From: Bdellovibrionales bacterium
GTDB lineage: Bacteria; Bdellovibrionota; Bdellovibrionia; Bdellovibrionales; JAGQZY01
Reading direction: 5' to 3'
DNA length: 64,000 bases
NCBI GenBank assembly: GCA_019750295.1
Contig: JAIEOS010000008.1
Location: 1 to 64,000, forward strand
Within the stretch, counting starts at the first letter, position 1. Each line of letters opens with the position of its first letter. The position numbers were made by a program, and so were the translations under genes. The notes below the pieces were generated by a model. The model searched no databases. It saw nothing but the letters and a program-made list of their open reading frames with translations, and was not told the DNA's origin. Positions 54,086 through 63,140 of the stretch are shown one piece after another.

Positions 54086-54392
54086 CTGCCAACTTGAGCT
54101 CTTTTAGAGTTTTTCAAAAAATATTTTTAGTCTAATTTTGAGCTGACTAAAAAAATCACAAAAATTTCGAGATAATTGTTTCACCTTGATACGAAAGACT
54201 AGATCGAAGGTCTAATTTCTCAAATCTAGACTTAAAACGTATCATAGTTTGCCGATCAATTGGATACAGTAGCTTAGGTTTGTAAAAAACTTTGACTGGA
54301 AACTTAAAATAACAAGAGTCTTCATAGATGGAAGATTCAAACAGTGAAAGACCTCAAGGAAGATTGGTCGTAACTTTTACAGGAGCGATATA
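54086..54392. other. Regulatory intergenic region before second flagellin
   Basis: An AT-rich 307-base gap with a sigma-28 promoter at 54,233 and the motif AAATCTAGACTTAA (54,222), which recurs as AAATCTAGACTAA at 51,958 upstream of the other flagellin/lipoprotein A pair. No coding signal is seen. The leader from the promoter to the ATG is about 125 bases. Confidence 0.5.
54233..54258 (+). promoter_or_regulatory. Sigma-28 (FliA-type) promoter of the second flagellin gene
   Basis: TAAA (54233-54236), a 14-base spacer and GCCGATCA (54251-54258) match the FliA consensus closely, with a spacer one base shorter than usual. Confidence 0.8.
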
Positions 54393-55226
54393 ATGTCGTT
54401 ACGTATTAACACCAACTTAGCTTCCTTGAACAGCCAACGCCAGTTGTTCAACACAAACCTGGCTATGCAAAACAATCTAAAAAGATTAAGTTCGGGATAT
54501 CGTATTAACAACGCTGCTGATGATGCTGCCGGTTTAGCTATTTCGGAAAACCTTCGTGCACAGATTCGCGGTCTTAAACAAGCCAACCGCAACGCCAACG
54601 ATGGTGTCTCTTTAGCGCAAGTCGCAGAGGGTGGTTTAAACGAAGTTTCGAATATGTTAATTCGTATGCGTGAATTATCAGTTCAAGCCGCTTCTGATAC
54701 GGTCGGCGATACTGAACGTAATTTTATTGATATGGAATTCCAAGCATTAAAAAAAGAAATTCAACGAGTGGCCGAAGTCACCGAATACAACGGTCAAGAA
54801 TTGTTGAATGGCCTTGGCGGAGCTATTGATATCCAAGTGGGCGTGCACAACGATCCATTCCAAGATCGCATCACATTCGATGCGGGTCGCGCGGATTCAA
54901 CGGTAGACGCACTAGGGCTCACTGCGGAGAGCACGGTTGGTAAAGAAGAAGCCAGAACTGCTCTTGGGGTGATCGATGATGCTCTCACTCGCACCAACGC
55001 CATGCGCTCGGATCTTGGAGCTTTCCAAAACCGACTCGTATCGACCATCAACAACTTGAATATCGCCCATGAAAATCTATCAGCAGCAAATTCGAGAATC
55101 AGAGATGCGGACATCGCTGAAGAAACGGCTGAACTCACTCGTAACAATGTCATGTTGCAAGCGAACACCGCCGCTTTATCTCAAGCGAATAGCGTTACCA
55201 ACTTAGCGTTGAAACTGATCGGTTAA
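54393..55226 (+). CDS. Flagellin (second copy)
   Basis: A 277-residue flagellin: MSLRINTNLASLNSQRQLFN, LSSGYRINNAADDAAGLAIS, VAEGGLNEVSNMLIRMRELS and the C-terminal NSRIRDADIAEETAELTRNN. It lacks a large variable domain, like the first copy, but lies on the opposite strand under its own sigma-28 promoter. AGGAG precedes the ATG. Two flagellins could build distinct filament zones. Confidence 0.97.
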   Translation: MSLRINTNLASLNSQRQLFNTNLAMQNNLKRLSSGYRINNAADDAAGLAISENLRAQIRGLKQANRNANDGVSLAQVAEGGLNEVSNMLIRMRELSVQAASDTVGDTERNFIDMEFQALKKEIQRVAEVTEYNGQELLNGLGGAIDIQVGVHNDPFQDRITFDAGRADSTVDALGLTAESTVGKEEARTALGVIDDALTRTNAMRSDLGAFQNRLVSTINNLNIAHENLSAANSRIRDADIAEETAELTRNNVMLQANTAALSQANSVTNLALKLIG

Positions 55227-55243
55227 ACCCGGGAAGTACATCC

Positions 55244-55300
55244 GTCAATCTGAGCATAGCGAAGAATCTCTCGAGATCTTTCGCTAGCGCTCAAGATGAC
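55244..55300. repeat. Short dispersed palindromic repeat (REP-like)
   Basis: GTCAATCTGAGCATAGCGAA and TTCGCTAGCGCTCAAGATGAC face each other around TCTCTCGAGATC. Same class as the copy at 12,121. It lies between the convergent second flagellin and rnr genes. Confidence 0.7.
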
Positions 55301-55303
55301 AAT

Positions 55304-55335
55304 AAAAGGGTCAATGAGGCGTCATTGGCCCTTTT
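55304..55335. terminator. Bidirectional rho-independent terminator
   Basis: AAAAGGG-T-CAATGA pairs with TCATTG-G-CCCTTTT around GGCG, with A and T tracts on both sides. It should end both the second flagellin gene and the convergent rnr gene. Confidence 0.88.
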
Positions 55336-55368
55336 GCTTTTAGGCTTCCCGCGCGCGGATGCGCGACC

Positions 55369-57921
55369 TTAGCGGCGCTTTTTCTTGTGGGCGCCGGGAC
55401 GCTCGGTGTGTCGAGAACTCGCTTTAAAAAGTGAACTCGCCTTAAACGGCTTACTTCCCGACTTAACATCGAGACTTTCGAGATTGAACTTTTTAGGTCC
55501 CTTTTGTGCGCCGACATCGATCACCGGAGAGTTGTGCTTAAAGCGTTCCACTTCTTTAATTTTTTCTTCTGCCGGCTTTCGCGAAAAGAACCGACTAAAG
55601 GCGCTACGCTGTTTCTCTGGGACTACGGGTTTTTGGTTTTTTTCCTCGTCCTCGACGCTTCTCAGTTTTTTCGACCTTTGTAAATTTCTATCGTTGGACT
55701 TGGCTGCCGATTTTGCAGAGGGCTTTTCATGAAACTTGGGGGATCGTTTGTCACCCGCCTTAGCACTTCTGTCGCGATCACGATTTCTTTCACGATCACG
55801 ATCTCTGTCCCGATCTCTGTCTTTACTTTTCCCGCCGGACTTTTTTCCCGCCCACTTTTTATCTTTACGATTCGGATTATTGTCGTTGGAGCGTTTTCTA
55901 TTTTTCTCCCGCTCGGCAGCGCTCTGTTCGGGCTGTCTCTTTCCTTTCGACTTTCCATAGGATTTAGTTCCATGAGCCGGCCGTCTTGGACTGTCGTCAA
56001 GAGAACCGCCTTCGAGAACAAAATCAATCTGTCCCTCATCGGTGTTGGCGCGAGCGACTTGCACTTCAAGAACATCTCCGATTTTGTAGGTCTTCCCGGT
56101 TCGTCGCCCTTTGAGAATAAGGGCATCCTCGTCGAATTCAAAAATATCATCACCCAACTGATCCACTTTCAGTAAACCATCTACGTCGAATTGTCTTAAA
56201 AGAACAAAAACTCCGAATTTCACGACGCTACTGACAACCCCTTCGAAGACTTCTCCAAGATGCTCCTGCATAAAACGAGCTTTCTTAATCGAAATCACTT
56301 GGCGCTCGGCCTTCACTGAACGCTGCTCATAAGCGCTGAGCATTGTTCCCGATGTACTGATATACTCCTCATCCATTGGAGGAGTTTTATAGGCTCTCAT
56401 CGTTAAACTTTTTAAAAGGCGATGAACAATCAGATCAGGGTAGCGGCGAATCGGGGATGTAAAATGCGTGTAATACTCAAAACCTAAACCGAAGTGACCG
56501 ACGTTGTTCCCCGTATATTTCGCCTGCATCATACTTCGCAGAGTTAATATGTTAAGGACAATTCCCTCGGGCTTGCCGTGAAACTCTTGAAGAGCTTTGG
56601 TCAGCTTTTTTTGCAACTGGCTCGAACCCATCTTCGTACTGGAGCCGAAGGTTGATAAAAATCGCTGAAGTTTATCGATGTCTTCGGAGTCTGGTGGTTC
56701 ATGGATACGGTAAAGTGCGGGAATCTCAGCATCGTGAAGGTGCTTCGCCACCGTCACGTTGGCGATGAGCATTAATTCTTCGATGAGTCGGTGTGCGAAC
56801 ACTCTCTGTGAGCGAATGATATCTGTCGGAAACCCTTCGGCATTCACAACAACCTGAGTTTCTGGAACCTCCAGCTCTAAAGATCCCTCACGGAAGCGTT
56901 TCGTCATGAGCACTTTTGCCAAATCCGCGGCAGTTTTAATATTCTTTTCCACCGCCGGGTTTTTATGATGCTGTTGTCCCTCGATGATCTCTTGGGCCTC
57001 CCCGTAGGTCACGCGCGCCTGGCTATGCATCACGGCTTCGTAGATTTTATGATCAACAACGGTCCCTTGAAAATCGATCTGCATTTCGCAGACAAAACAA
57101 AGTCGATCCACCAAAGGCTTTAAAGAACATAATTCATTCGAAATTTTCTCTGGCAGCATCGGGATGACAAAATTAGGAAAGTAAGTACTTGTCCCTCTCT
57201 CGTAGGCGTCTTTGTCCATGGGATGTCCTGGACGCACGTAGTGGCTCACATCCGCAATGGCCACCCATAAGTGAAAACCTTTGGGACTGGTTTTAACGTA
57301 AATCGCATCATCAAAATCTTTTGCAGTCACACCATCGATAGTGATTAAAGGCAAATCGCGAAGATCTTGTCGACCCTGAATTTCTTCGGGAGTCACTCCA
57401 CTTGGTAAAGAGTCGGCTTCCCGAAGAGCAGCCGCAGAAAACTCGGTCGGAATTTGTTGAAGATGAGCCACACGCTTCACATCATTGATAGGATCTTCGG
57501 CATTACCGATCACTTCGATCACTTTGCCTTCGAGAGTACCGCTTTCGTCATTTGGATATTTAGTTATGTCCACAGCCACGAGCTCACCGTCTTTAGCACC
57601 GCGAGTGGAATCTGCAGGAATTCGTAATGCCGTTCCCATTTGTGAAGCGGCCTCGAGCAGTTGTCCTGCTCCGCGGTCAGTGGCACGAAAACGGCCGACG
57701 ATTCTTTTGGTCCCGCGCTCTAAAATTTTAAGAATTTTTCCGTGGAAGCGATCCGAGTCTCCCGAACGAAAAACCGAGACCTGAACTTTATCGTTGGTCA
57801 TTACCCCTTGCATTTCGCTACGGCCGATATAGACGTCTTCGTGCTCAGGATCATTAGGAATAAAAAACCCGAATCCATCGGGGTGGCGTTTGACTAAGCC
57901 ATCAAGAGTGTATGTTTTCAT
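55369..57921 (-). CDS. rnr: Ribonuclease R with long basic C-terminal tail
   Basis: An 850-residue 3'-5' exoribonuclease. Cold-shock domains occupy the N-terminus (DGLVKRHPDGFGFFIPND), the RNB catalytic domain follows with ITIDGVTAKDFDDAIY (Asp202, 204, 205), and an S1 domain lies at about 565-645 (GEVFEGVVSSVVKFGVFVLL). The N-terminal helix-turn-helix of the E. coli enzyme is absent. From about 655 there is a 195-residue Lys/Arg/Asp-rich, low-complexity tail including a (DR)n run, much longer than in most RNase R. It degrades structured RNA; the tail probably binds RNA or ribosomes. Confidence 0.95.
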   Translation of the reverse strand: MKTYTLDGLVKRHPDGFGFFIPNDPEHEDVYIGRSEMQGVMTNDKVQVSVFRSGDSDRFHGKILKILERGTKRIVGRFRATDRGAGQLLEAASQMGTALRIPADSTRGAKDGELVAVDITKYPNDESGTLEGKVIEVIGNAEDPINDVKRVAHLQQIPTEFSAAALREADSLPSGVTPEEIQGRQDLRDLPLITIDGVTAKDFDDAIYVKTSPKGFHLWVAIADVSHYVRPGHPMDKDAYERGTSTYFPNFVIPMLPEKISNELCSLKPLVDRLCFVCEMQIDFQGTVVDHKIYEAVMHSQARVTYGEAQEIIEGQQHHKNPAVEKNIKTAADLAKVLMTKRFREGSLELEVPETQVVVNAEGFPTDIIRSQRVFAHRLIEELMLIANVTVAKHLHDAEIPALYRIHEPPDSEDIDKLQRFLSTFGSSTKMGSSQLQKKLTKALQEFHGKPEGIVLNILTLRSMMQAKYTGNNVGHFGLGFEYYTHFTSPIRRYPDLIVHRLLKSLTMRAYKTPPMDEEYISTSGTMLSAYEQRSVKAERQVISIKKARFMQEHLGEVFEGVVSSVVKFGVFVLLRQFDVDGLLKVDQLGDDIFEFDEDALILKGRRTGKTYKIGDVLEVQVARANTDEGQIDFVLEGGSLDDSPRRPAHGTKSYGKSKGKRQPEQSAAEREKNRKRSNDNNPNRKDKKWAGKKSGGKSKDRDRDRDRDRERNRDRDRSAKAGDKRSPKFHEKPSAKSAAKSNDRNLQRSKKLRSVEDEEKNQKPVVPEKQRSAFSRFFSRKPAEEKIKEVERFKHNSPVIDVGAQKGPKKFNLESLDVKSGSKPFKASSLFKASSRHTERPGAHKKKRR

Positions 57922-58031
57922 TCTTAAAGAGTAACGGATCTACAAGGTATACACGATACGCAGACAGTCTAAACCCTATGCTCGTGTTTTGGGCTATTTG
58001 ACCTTTGCGATGAACTTGTCTAGAAGGGGGC

Positions 58032-58724
58032 ATGGAACAATTTCTACCAATGACCATTACCCCCATCGGAGCGATCGAGTCGCCGTTTAAAGAAAAATTC
58101 GGCACCCCTCGACAATCTTTGATTGCTCGAACGACCGCCTCGGCCATCCGCTGGAATCGCAAGATGGTCCGTGATGGAATGCTCGAAGGATTTGAGGTGG
58201 GCCATTACGTTTGGGTGGTTTTCAGCTTTCATCTGTCGTCCAATAAAAAAGTTTTGGAAAAGGTCCACCCTCCTCGCCTCCGTGGGAAAACCATGGGCGC
58301 TCTAGCCACGCGCACTCCCCATCGCCCCAACTCATTGGGCTTGTCTCTGGGGCGCATCTGCAAAATCGAAAAACTTCGTCTCCACATCGAAGGCTTGGAT
58401 CTCGTCCACGGAACCCCGGTCTTTGATATCAAGCCTTATCTTAAAAGTTTTGATCGCCCTAAGGGGAAGTCGATCCATTGGGTGGACGAAACTCCATTTA
58501 ATCGCCTCACCGTCCGTTGGAAAAGATCAGCACTGGCGACGGTTCATAAAGACCAGCAAAAAGAGTATAAAAAACAACTGACCGAAATTCTTCGCGAAGA
58601 TCCTCGACCCTTGGCTTACCTTAAAAAAAATGATTTCCAGTATTTTATGAAATACGGAGATTACGATGTGGGATTTACTATTGTGAACGATACTGTCACC
58701 GTGCAAGAGCTTCGACCGCTTTGA
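58032..58724 (+). CDS. trmO: tRNA (N6-threonylcarbamoyladenosine37-N6)-methyltransferase TrmO
   Basis: A 230-residue SAM-dependent enzyme of the UPF0066/TsaA family that methylates t6A37 of threonine tRNA. The signature is visible: IGAIESPFKEKFGTPRQ at the start, RTPHRPNSLGLSLGRI (about 95-112) and LDLVHGTPVFDIKPYL (about 122-137). A C-terminal domain follows. ATG 58032 has AGGGGG just upstream. Divergent from rnr. Confidence 0.92.
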   Translation: MEQFLPMTITPIGAIESPFKEKFGTPRQSLIARTTASAIRWNRKMVRDGMLEGFEVGHYVWVVFSFHLSSNKKVLEKVHPPRLRGKTMGALATRTPHRPNSLGLSLGRICKIEKLRLHIEGLDLVHGTPVFDIKPYLKSFDRPKGKSIHWVDETPFNRLTVRWKRSALATVHKDQQKEYKKQLTEILREDPRPLAYLKKNDFQYFMKYGDYDVGFTIVNDTVTVQELRPL

Positions 58725-58739
58725 AGGCGAGATGATTCG

Positions 58740-59252
58740 CTACACTAACGAGAGTTCGTAAATGTAATCCGTTTGTGGCTCCAGACCCATTTGAAAAATG
58801 TGGGAACCCACTTTGTTAAAATTATTTTTAAGGTAGAAGGCCTGGGCGCGAGGATTGTTTTCCCATACACCAAGCCACACGCCGTTTTTATTTTTCGATC
58901 TCGCCACTTCTAGGGCTTTGGACATGAGAGCCTGAGCCACGCCTTTTCCCTGCCAAGCGCGATCGACATAAATGCGCGCCAACTCTATGGGCCGCTCTGA
59001 CTTCACACAAGCTTCTACCGGTCCATCGTACATATTGAAATAACCCACGGGTTGATTTTCAACCCAAGCCATAAAAATGCTACGTTTAGGATCTTTGAGC
59101 TCACCCTCTAGCTTTTGAGGTGTGAAATAGGTGTCCATGTAGACACGCATATTCAGTTCCGTATTCGTCGGGGAAAATGTTTCGTGAAAAGTTCTACGAC
59201 AGAGGTCACACAACAACGGTATTTCGGTCAAAGTCACAGGTCGAATTTCCAT
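58740..59252 (-). CDS. GNAT-family N-acetyltransferase
   Basis: A 170-residue acetyl-CoA-dependent acyltransferase. The acetyl-CoA loop is seen in IYVDRAWQGKGVAQALM (Q/RxxGxG/A), then KNKNGVWLGVWENNPRAQAF, the motif B strand and YLKNNFNKVGSHIF. The substrate is unknown; the layout resembles RimI/diamine-type acetyltransferases. Convergent with trmO and not clearly linked to neighbours. Confidence 0.9.
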   Translation of the reverse strand: MEIRPVTLTEIPLLCDLCRRTFHETFSPTNTELNMRVYMDTYFTPQKLEGELKDPKRSIFMAWVENQPVGYFNMYDGPVEACVKSERPIELARIYVDRAWQGKGVAQALMSKALEVARSKNKNGVWLGVWENNPRAQAFYLKNNFNKVGSHIFQMGLEPQTDYIYELSLV

Positions 59253-59321
59253 TTCGCTTACTTAGTTCATTTTAACCCAGCTGGCACTATGAAAAATACT
59301 CACGCAGGGATCACTGAAAGG

Positions 59322-61082
59322 TTACATTTTGGGAGGAGCAGGAATCGCGAGCAAACCCAAGCCCACGGCAAGAACTTCTTTCGTCGCTCGAGAAAGCTCG
59401 AGACGAGCATTACGATGCTCTTTATCTTCCAGTTTCCCAATCGGACAATCGTGATAAAAGCTATTAAACACTTTGGCGAGCTCGTAAACGTAAGTGCATA
59501 GAGGTGCGGTTCGTAGATTCTGGGCACAACTTTCGACGATTCGATTGAACTGAGCTAATTTTAAAAGCAGTTCGAGCTCGATGGGCTCCGTAAAAAAATC
59601 GCTATTGAAGGCCACAGCTTTATCCACCGGATTTTTTTCGAGAAGAGAATGAATTCGTGCATGGGTGTATTGGATATACGGCCCCGACTCCCCATCGAGC
59701 TTTAACCAATCTTCCATTTTGAAGACGATCTTTTTATTCATATCCATGGAATTCATTCCATACTTGATCGCCCCTTGAGCCACCATGTCGCTCGTCGCTT
59801 CGATCTCCTGCGGACTCCATTCCTTCTCGTAGCGTGTGAGATAAGTACTTCTCACATGAGCCTTCATCTGCTCAATGAGGTCTGTGATCGGTACGATATT
59901 CCCTTTTCGAGAACTCATTGCACCATCGGGGAGTTCCACAAAGTTATATTTGAGATGCAGGCAGCGCTCGGATTGACTTTCCATTCCTAACTTTTTTAAC
60001 ACAGCAAACACTTGCTTAAAGTGGAGCTCCTGACGCATGTCCACGATGACGATGCAAAGTGAGGGATTATAGAGCTCAAACTTTCGACGAGCTAACTCGA
60101 GATCTTTAGTGGCGTAAAGACCATTCCCATCGGACTTCAACAGGAGACAGAAACCCAAGTTCTCCTCAGTTAGATCGTAGCCAATTGCACCTTCGGAGAT
60201 CTGGAGCTTGCCCTCGGAATGAAGATTTTTGACCCACTCGACAGAGGGAGAATCCACATCCGACTCCCAAAACCACTTATCAAAAGCCACTCCCGCCCAC
60301 CGGTAAACCGACTCCATCAAATCAATCGACCACTGGCGAGTTTCTTTCCAGAGATTATAAAACTCACCCGATTTTTGTTCGAGTTCTTTAAGAATCGATG
60401 TCAGCTGAACGCGGTTTTTCTCTTCGAGCGGAGTATTGCGTTCATCTTCGAGTTTGTTGTGTGCCGCCGAGTACATGCGACCCAGCCACACTCCCTTGTC
60501 ACTTTGAGGAACCGGCGTGGAATTATGATACTTAAGATACCATAAGCATTTAGCGACATGAGTCCCCACATCACCAGGGAAGGTGGTCGTCAGCACGGGG
60601 CGACCGCTGTACTTAAGAAGTTTGACCAGTGATAAACCGAAACACAGATTTCGCATATGACCCACGTGCAACTCTTTGTGAGTGTTGGGCTGAGAATACT
60701 CCACCATCACCGGTTGAATGGAAAGTGGAGGGCGCTTGAAAAACGCGCCAGAAAGTATGGGTTCAATCACCTGGCTCGCAAGAACCTCGGGCTTCAGATA
60801 TAAATTGAGGTAGGGCCCTACGGCTTTTGCATCCGAAAAAATAGGTTGGGATTTGAGAAGAGTGGCTAGGCTCGCCGATATTTCATTCGGTTTTTTTTGG
60901 GTCGATTTGGCCAAAAGAAAGCAAGGGTACGCTAAATGACCTAATTCGATCTTCGGTGGAACCGAAAACTCATTCGCCACGTCGTGGGCGACGAGATCCA
61001 CCCCGAAAGCTTCCCTCACTGCACGAACGATCTGCTCTGAAACAGTGGCAAAAAGAGGGTCCATCGCTTTATTTTTTTCCAT
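59322..61082 (-). CDS. argS: Arginyl-tRNA synthetase
   Basis: A 586-residue class I synthetase that charges tRNA-Arg. The N-terminal Add1 domain leads to the HIGH motif HVGH (139-142) in YSQPNTHKELHVGHMRN; the KMSKS equivalent is MSSRKGN; a DALR-type anticodon domain forms the C-terminus. Start taken at ATG 61082; a second ATG 18 bases later is possible. The frame of the divergent downstream gene opens within the argS 5' region but its likely start lies outside it. Confidence 0.97.
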   Translation of the reverse strand: MEKNKAMDPLFATVSEQIVRAVREAFGVDLVAHDVANEFSVPPKIELGHLAYPCFLLAKSTQKKPNEISASLATLLKSQPIFSDAKAVGPYLNLYLKPEVLASQVIEPILSGAFFKRPPLSIQPVMVEYSQPNTHKELHVGHMRNLCFGLSLVKLLKYSGRPVLTTTFPGDVGTHVAKCLWYLKYHNSTPVPQSDKGVWLGRMYSAAHNKLEDERNTPLEEKNRVQLTSILKELEQKSGEFYNLWKETRQWSIDLMESVYRWAGVAFDKWFWESDVDSPSVEWVKNLHSEGKLQISEGAIGYDLTEENLGFCLLLKSDGNGLYATKDLELARRKFELYNPSLCIVIVDMRQELHFKQVFAVLKKLGMESQSERCLHLKYNFVELPDGAMSSRKGNIVPITDLIEQMKAHVRSTYLTRYEKEWSPQEIEATSDMVAQGAIKYGMNSMDMNKKIVFKMEDWLKLDGESGPYIQYTHARIHSLLEKNPVDKAVAFNSDFFTEPIELELLLKLAQFNRIVESCAQNLRTAPLCTYVYELAKVFNSFYHDCPIGKLEDKEHRNARLELSRATKEVLAVGLGLLAIPAPPKM

Positions 61083-61144
61083 CAGGCCAAGCTAACAGAA
61101 AAAAAGTAATGCATCAAAATAAAAGGTGTACAGGAAAAGGGTTT

Positions 61145-61954
61145 TTGGTAGTTAAAACCATGTTTTTCCTTCAAATTTTTATGGCTTTAACGCTTTTGCA
61201 TTCGCAAGAGAAGTGTCGAGATCTTTTCCGCCGTCCTTTGTTGGTGACCCCGAATGCTCAGGGCTCTTTTGTCGGCCGTGAGGCCCTAAATCCCACCGAT
61301 ACTCTCTTTAAGTATTATCAATCGAGGATCGAAGCGATCAATTCCTTCCGTCAATTGCCCCGATTCGAATGGAAGGATCTTGAGATTCTGCGAACCCTCT
61401 CGAACGGTGGGCGCGGAAATTTAGCCATCTACTTGGCCCAGTATCGGGACGAGGTGGTGGTGATCAAAGTTTCCAATCCTCGAATGAGAACCACAGAAGC
61501 GGTCCTCCACGAAGCTAAGGTGCTGATGGAGCTCAATAAAGTGAATCAGGGGATAGAGTTTTTGGGTTTTACCGAAACACCCACCGGAGAACCTGCCATG
61601 ATCACCCGCTACGAAAGAGGCGTTGCCGCACCCCTCTGGTTTCAGAGTTACCGCGAGATTCGCGACAAGATTTTTATCAGCAAGGAAATGATCCAGCAAA
61701 CCCTAGCACTGGGAGAGCTTCTCGAAAAATTAGGCTACGTCTACACCGCTGATATGCAACTGCTGTTCACCCATCAGCAAAGAGTTTTTCTAATTGATAC
61801 CGAATTCTTCTTTAAAAGGCGCCCCAATCCAGAGCCCATTAACGCAGAAAATACGAATCCCCGCTTGGCCGCCTCGATGCATGCGCAGATGATGAATACG
61901 CTTTACCTGCGACAAGTTCAGAAGTATCGCGGGTTATTAGGGCCTCAAAATTAA
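61145..61954 (+). CDS. Exported protein-kinase-fold protein
   Basis: About 269 residues with an N-terminal signal sequence (VVKTMFFLQIFMALTLLHS) and a kinase-like core: a glycine loop LSNGGRGNLAIY, the VAIK-like lysine in EVVVIKVSN, the helix-C glutamate in LHEAKVL, a hinge ITRYERG, a catalytic-loop-like YTADMQLLF and a DFG-like VFLIDTEFF. The HRD and DFG motifs are altered, so activity is unsure. A periplasmic kinase-like protein would be unusual; alternatively the hydrophobic start is an anchor. Start set at TTG 61145 (AGGAAAAGGG upstream) with ATG 61160 as alternative. Confidence 0.65.
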   Translation: MVVKTMFFLQIFMALTLLHSQEKCRDLFRRPLLVTPNAQGSFVGREALNPTDTLFKYYQSRIEAINSFRQLPRFEWKDLEILRTLSNGGRGNLAIYLAQYRDEVVVIKVSNPRMRTTEAVLHEAKVLMELNKVNQGIEFLGFTETPTGEPAMITRYERGVAAPLWFQSYREIRDKIFISKEMIQQTLALGELLEKLGYVYTADMQLLFTHQQRVFLIDTEFFFKRRPNPEPINAENTNPRLAASMHAQMMNTLYLRQVQKYRGLLGPQN

Positions 61955-61962
61955 AAGGAAAG

Positions 61963-62922
61963 TTATCCCACTTTACGGAGAGAGCGGGGATCGATGGGTC
62001 CATCATCAGTGATGATTTCGCCCTCGACGCGGTTACGACCTTTATCTTTCGCTTCGTAGAGCTTGGTGTCGGCGATCCGCACAAGAGTGTGAGCATCAAT
62101 GACTGCACCTTTGCCCTCGATCAGAGCCACGCCAAAACTGGCTGTCATATGCATTTGATCTTTATCTTGGGTGAACTCCGTCTCGGAGATCACTTTTCGT
62201 AAACGATCCGCAAATCGGAGTGCACCCTGTGTCTGAGTCTGCGTGAGACAAATCAAAAACTCGTCACCACCGTAGCGAGCCGCAAAATCGACCGAACGAA
62301 TATTCTTTTTAACGATCTCGCCCACCTGGGAAAGCACGTAACTTCCAAAGAGGTGATCGTGTCCATCATTGACGTTTTTAAAGTGATCCATGTCCATCAT
62401 AATGACGGCCAAGCCATGCTTGTAGCGGCGAGCTCGCTCGATCTCGTTGTTTAAACGATCGTAAATGGACCGCATATTATAAAGACCGGTCAAATCATCG
62501 ATATCCACCAGGCTTTGTAGCTTTCGATTCGCCTCGCGAAGCTCTTGCTGAGTGCGCTTGAACTTCAGCTGGCTGCGCACGCGAGCGACGAGCTCCAGCG
62601 GATTAAAAGGTTTACAAATGTAATCCAAAGCTCCCGACTCCAAACCGCGGATAATGTCTTCCGTCGAATTGTTGGCCGTGAGGAAAATCACCGAAACGTG
62701 CTCGTCCTTTTGACGAAGCAATTTCATGGTTTGAAAACCATTGAGTTGCGGCATATTGATGTCGAGAATGACGAGATCTGGAGAGAAATCTTTAAGAAGC
62801 TGTATACCTTCGAGGCCACTGGTGGCTTGCAAGACTTTGTAGGACTCGTGTTCGAGAATTCGCGCAAGGAAACGCAAATTGTCTTTGTCATCATCGATAA
62901 GAAGAATCTTTTCCTTGTTCAT
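61963..62922 (-). CDS. Response regulator-GGDEF diguanylate cyclase
   Basis: A 319-residue PleD-like enzyme. The receiver domain has acidic residues DDD (10-12), phosphoacceptor Asp54 (LVILDINMP) and Lys104 (ICKPF). The GGDEF domain begins at about 140 (DDLTGLYNMR) and has an intact active site GGDEF (218-222) with the allosteric I-site RSVD (209-212) five residues before it, so it should make c-di-GMP and be product-inhibited. ATG 62922 starts the receiver. c-di-GMP commonly controls motility, which fits the flagellar genes nearby. Cognate kinase unknown. Confidence 0.95.
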   Translation of the reverse strand: MNKEKILLIDDDKDNLRFLARILEHESYKVLQATSGLEGIQLLKDFSPDLVILDINMPQLNGFQTMKLLRQKDEHVSVIFLTANNSTEDIIRGLESGALDYICKPFNPLELVARVRSQLKFKRTQQELREANRKLQSLVDIDDLTGLYNMRSIYDRLNNEIERARRYKHGLAVIMMDMDHFKNVNDGHDHLFGSYVLSQVGEIVKKNIRSVDFAARYGGDEFLICLTQTQTQGALRFADRLRKVISETEFTQDKDQMHMTASFGVALIEGKGAVIDAHTLVRIADTKLYEAKDKGRNRVEGEIITDDGPIDPRSLRKVG

Positions 62923-63085
62923 ACGCGATCTCACGTCCTAGTTATTACCTACTTTTCTCTTCGGCATGCGTACATATAGAATAAAGCTTTTAGCCAATGA
63001 TTTCATGGGGAATTGGTCCAGAAATCGCGGTTTTAAGCCTTTTTTTCCAGGCCAACGTCCTGAAAAAAAAAACAGAATTCAAAAC

Positions 63086-63111
63086 AAAAAGGCGCGGGTG
63101 TTCGCCGCGCC
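63086..63111 (-). terminator. Rho-independent terminator
   Basis: On the minus strand GGCGCGG (63111-63105) pairs with CCGCGCC (63097-63091) and is followed by TTTTTG. It ends the Asp/Gly-rich lipoprotein gene. Confidence 0.85.
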
Positions 63112-63140
63112 TCATTTAAAACTCGAAATGCGAGTCAACT

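Noticed and set aside
55775-55830. CRISPR-like short repeat
   Set aside because: It is the coding repeat for Asp-Arg residues in the RNase R tail, without spacers.
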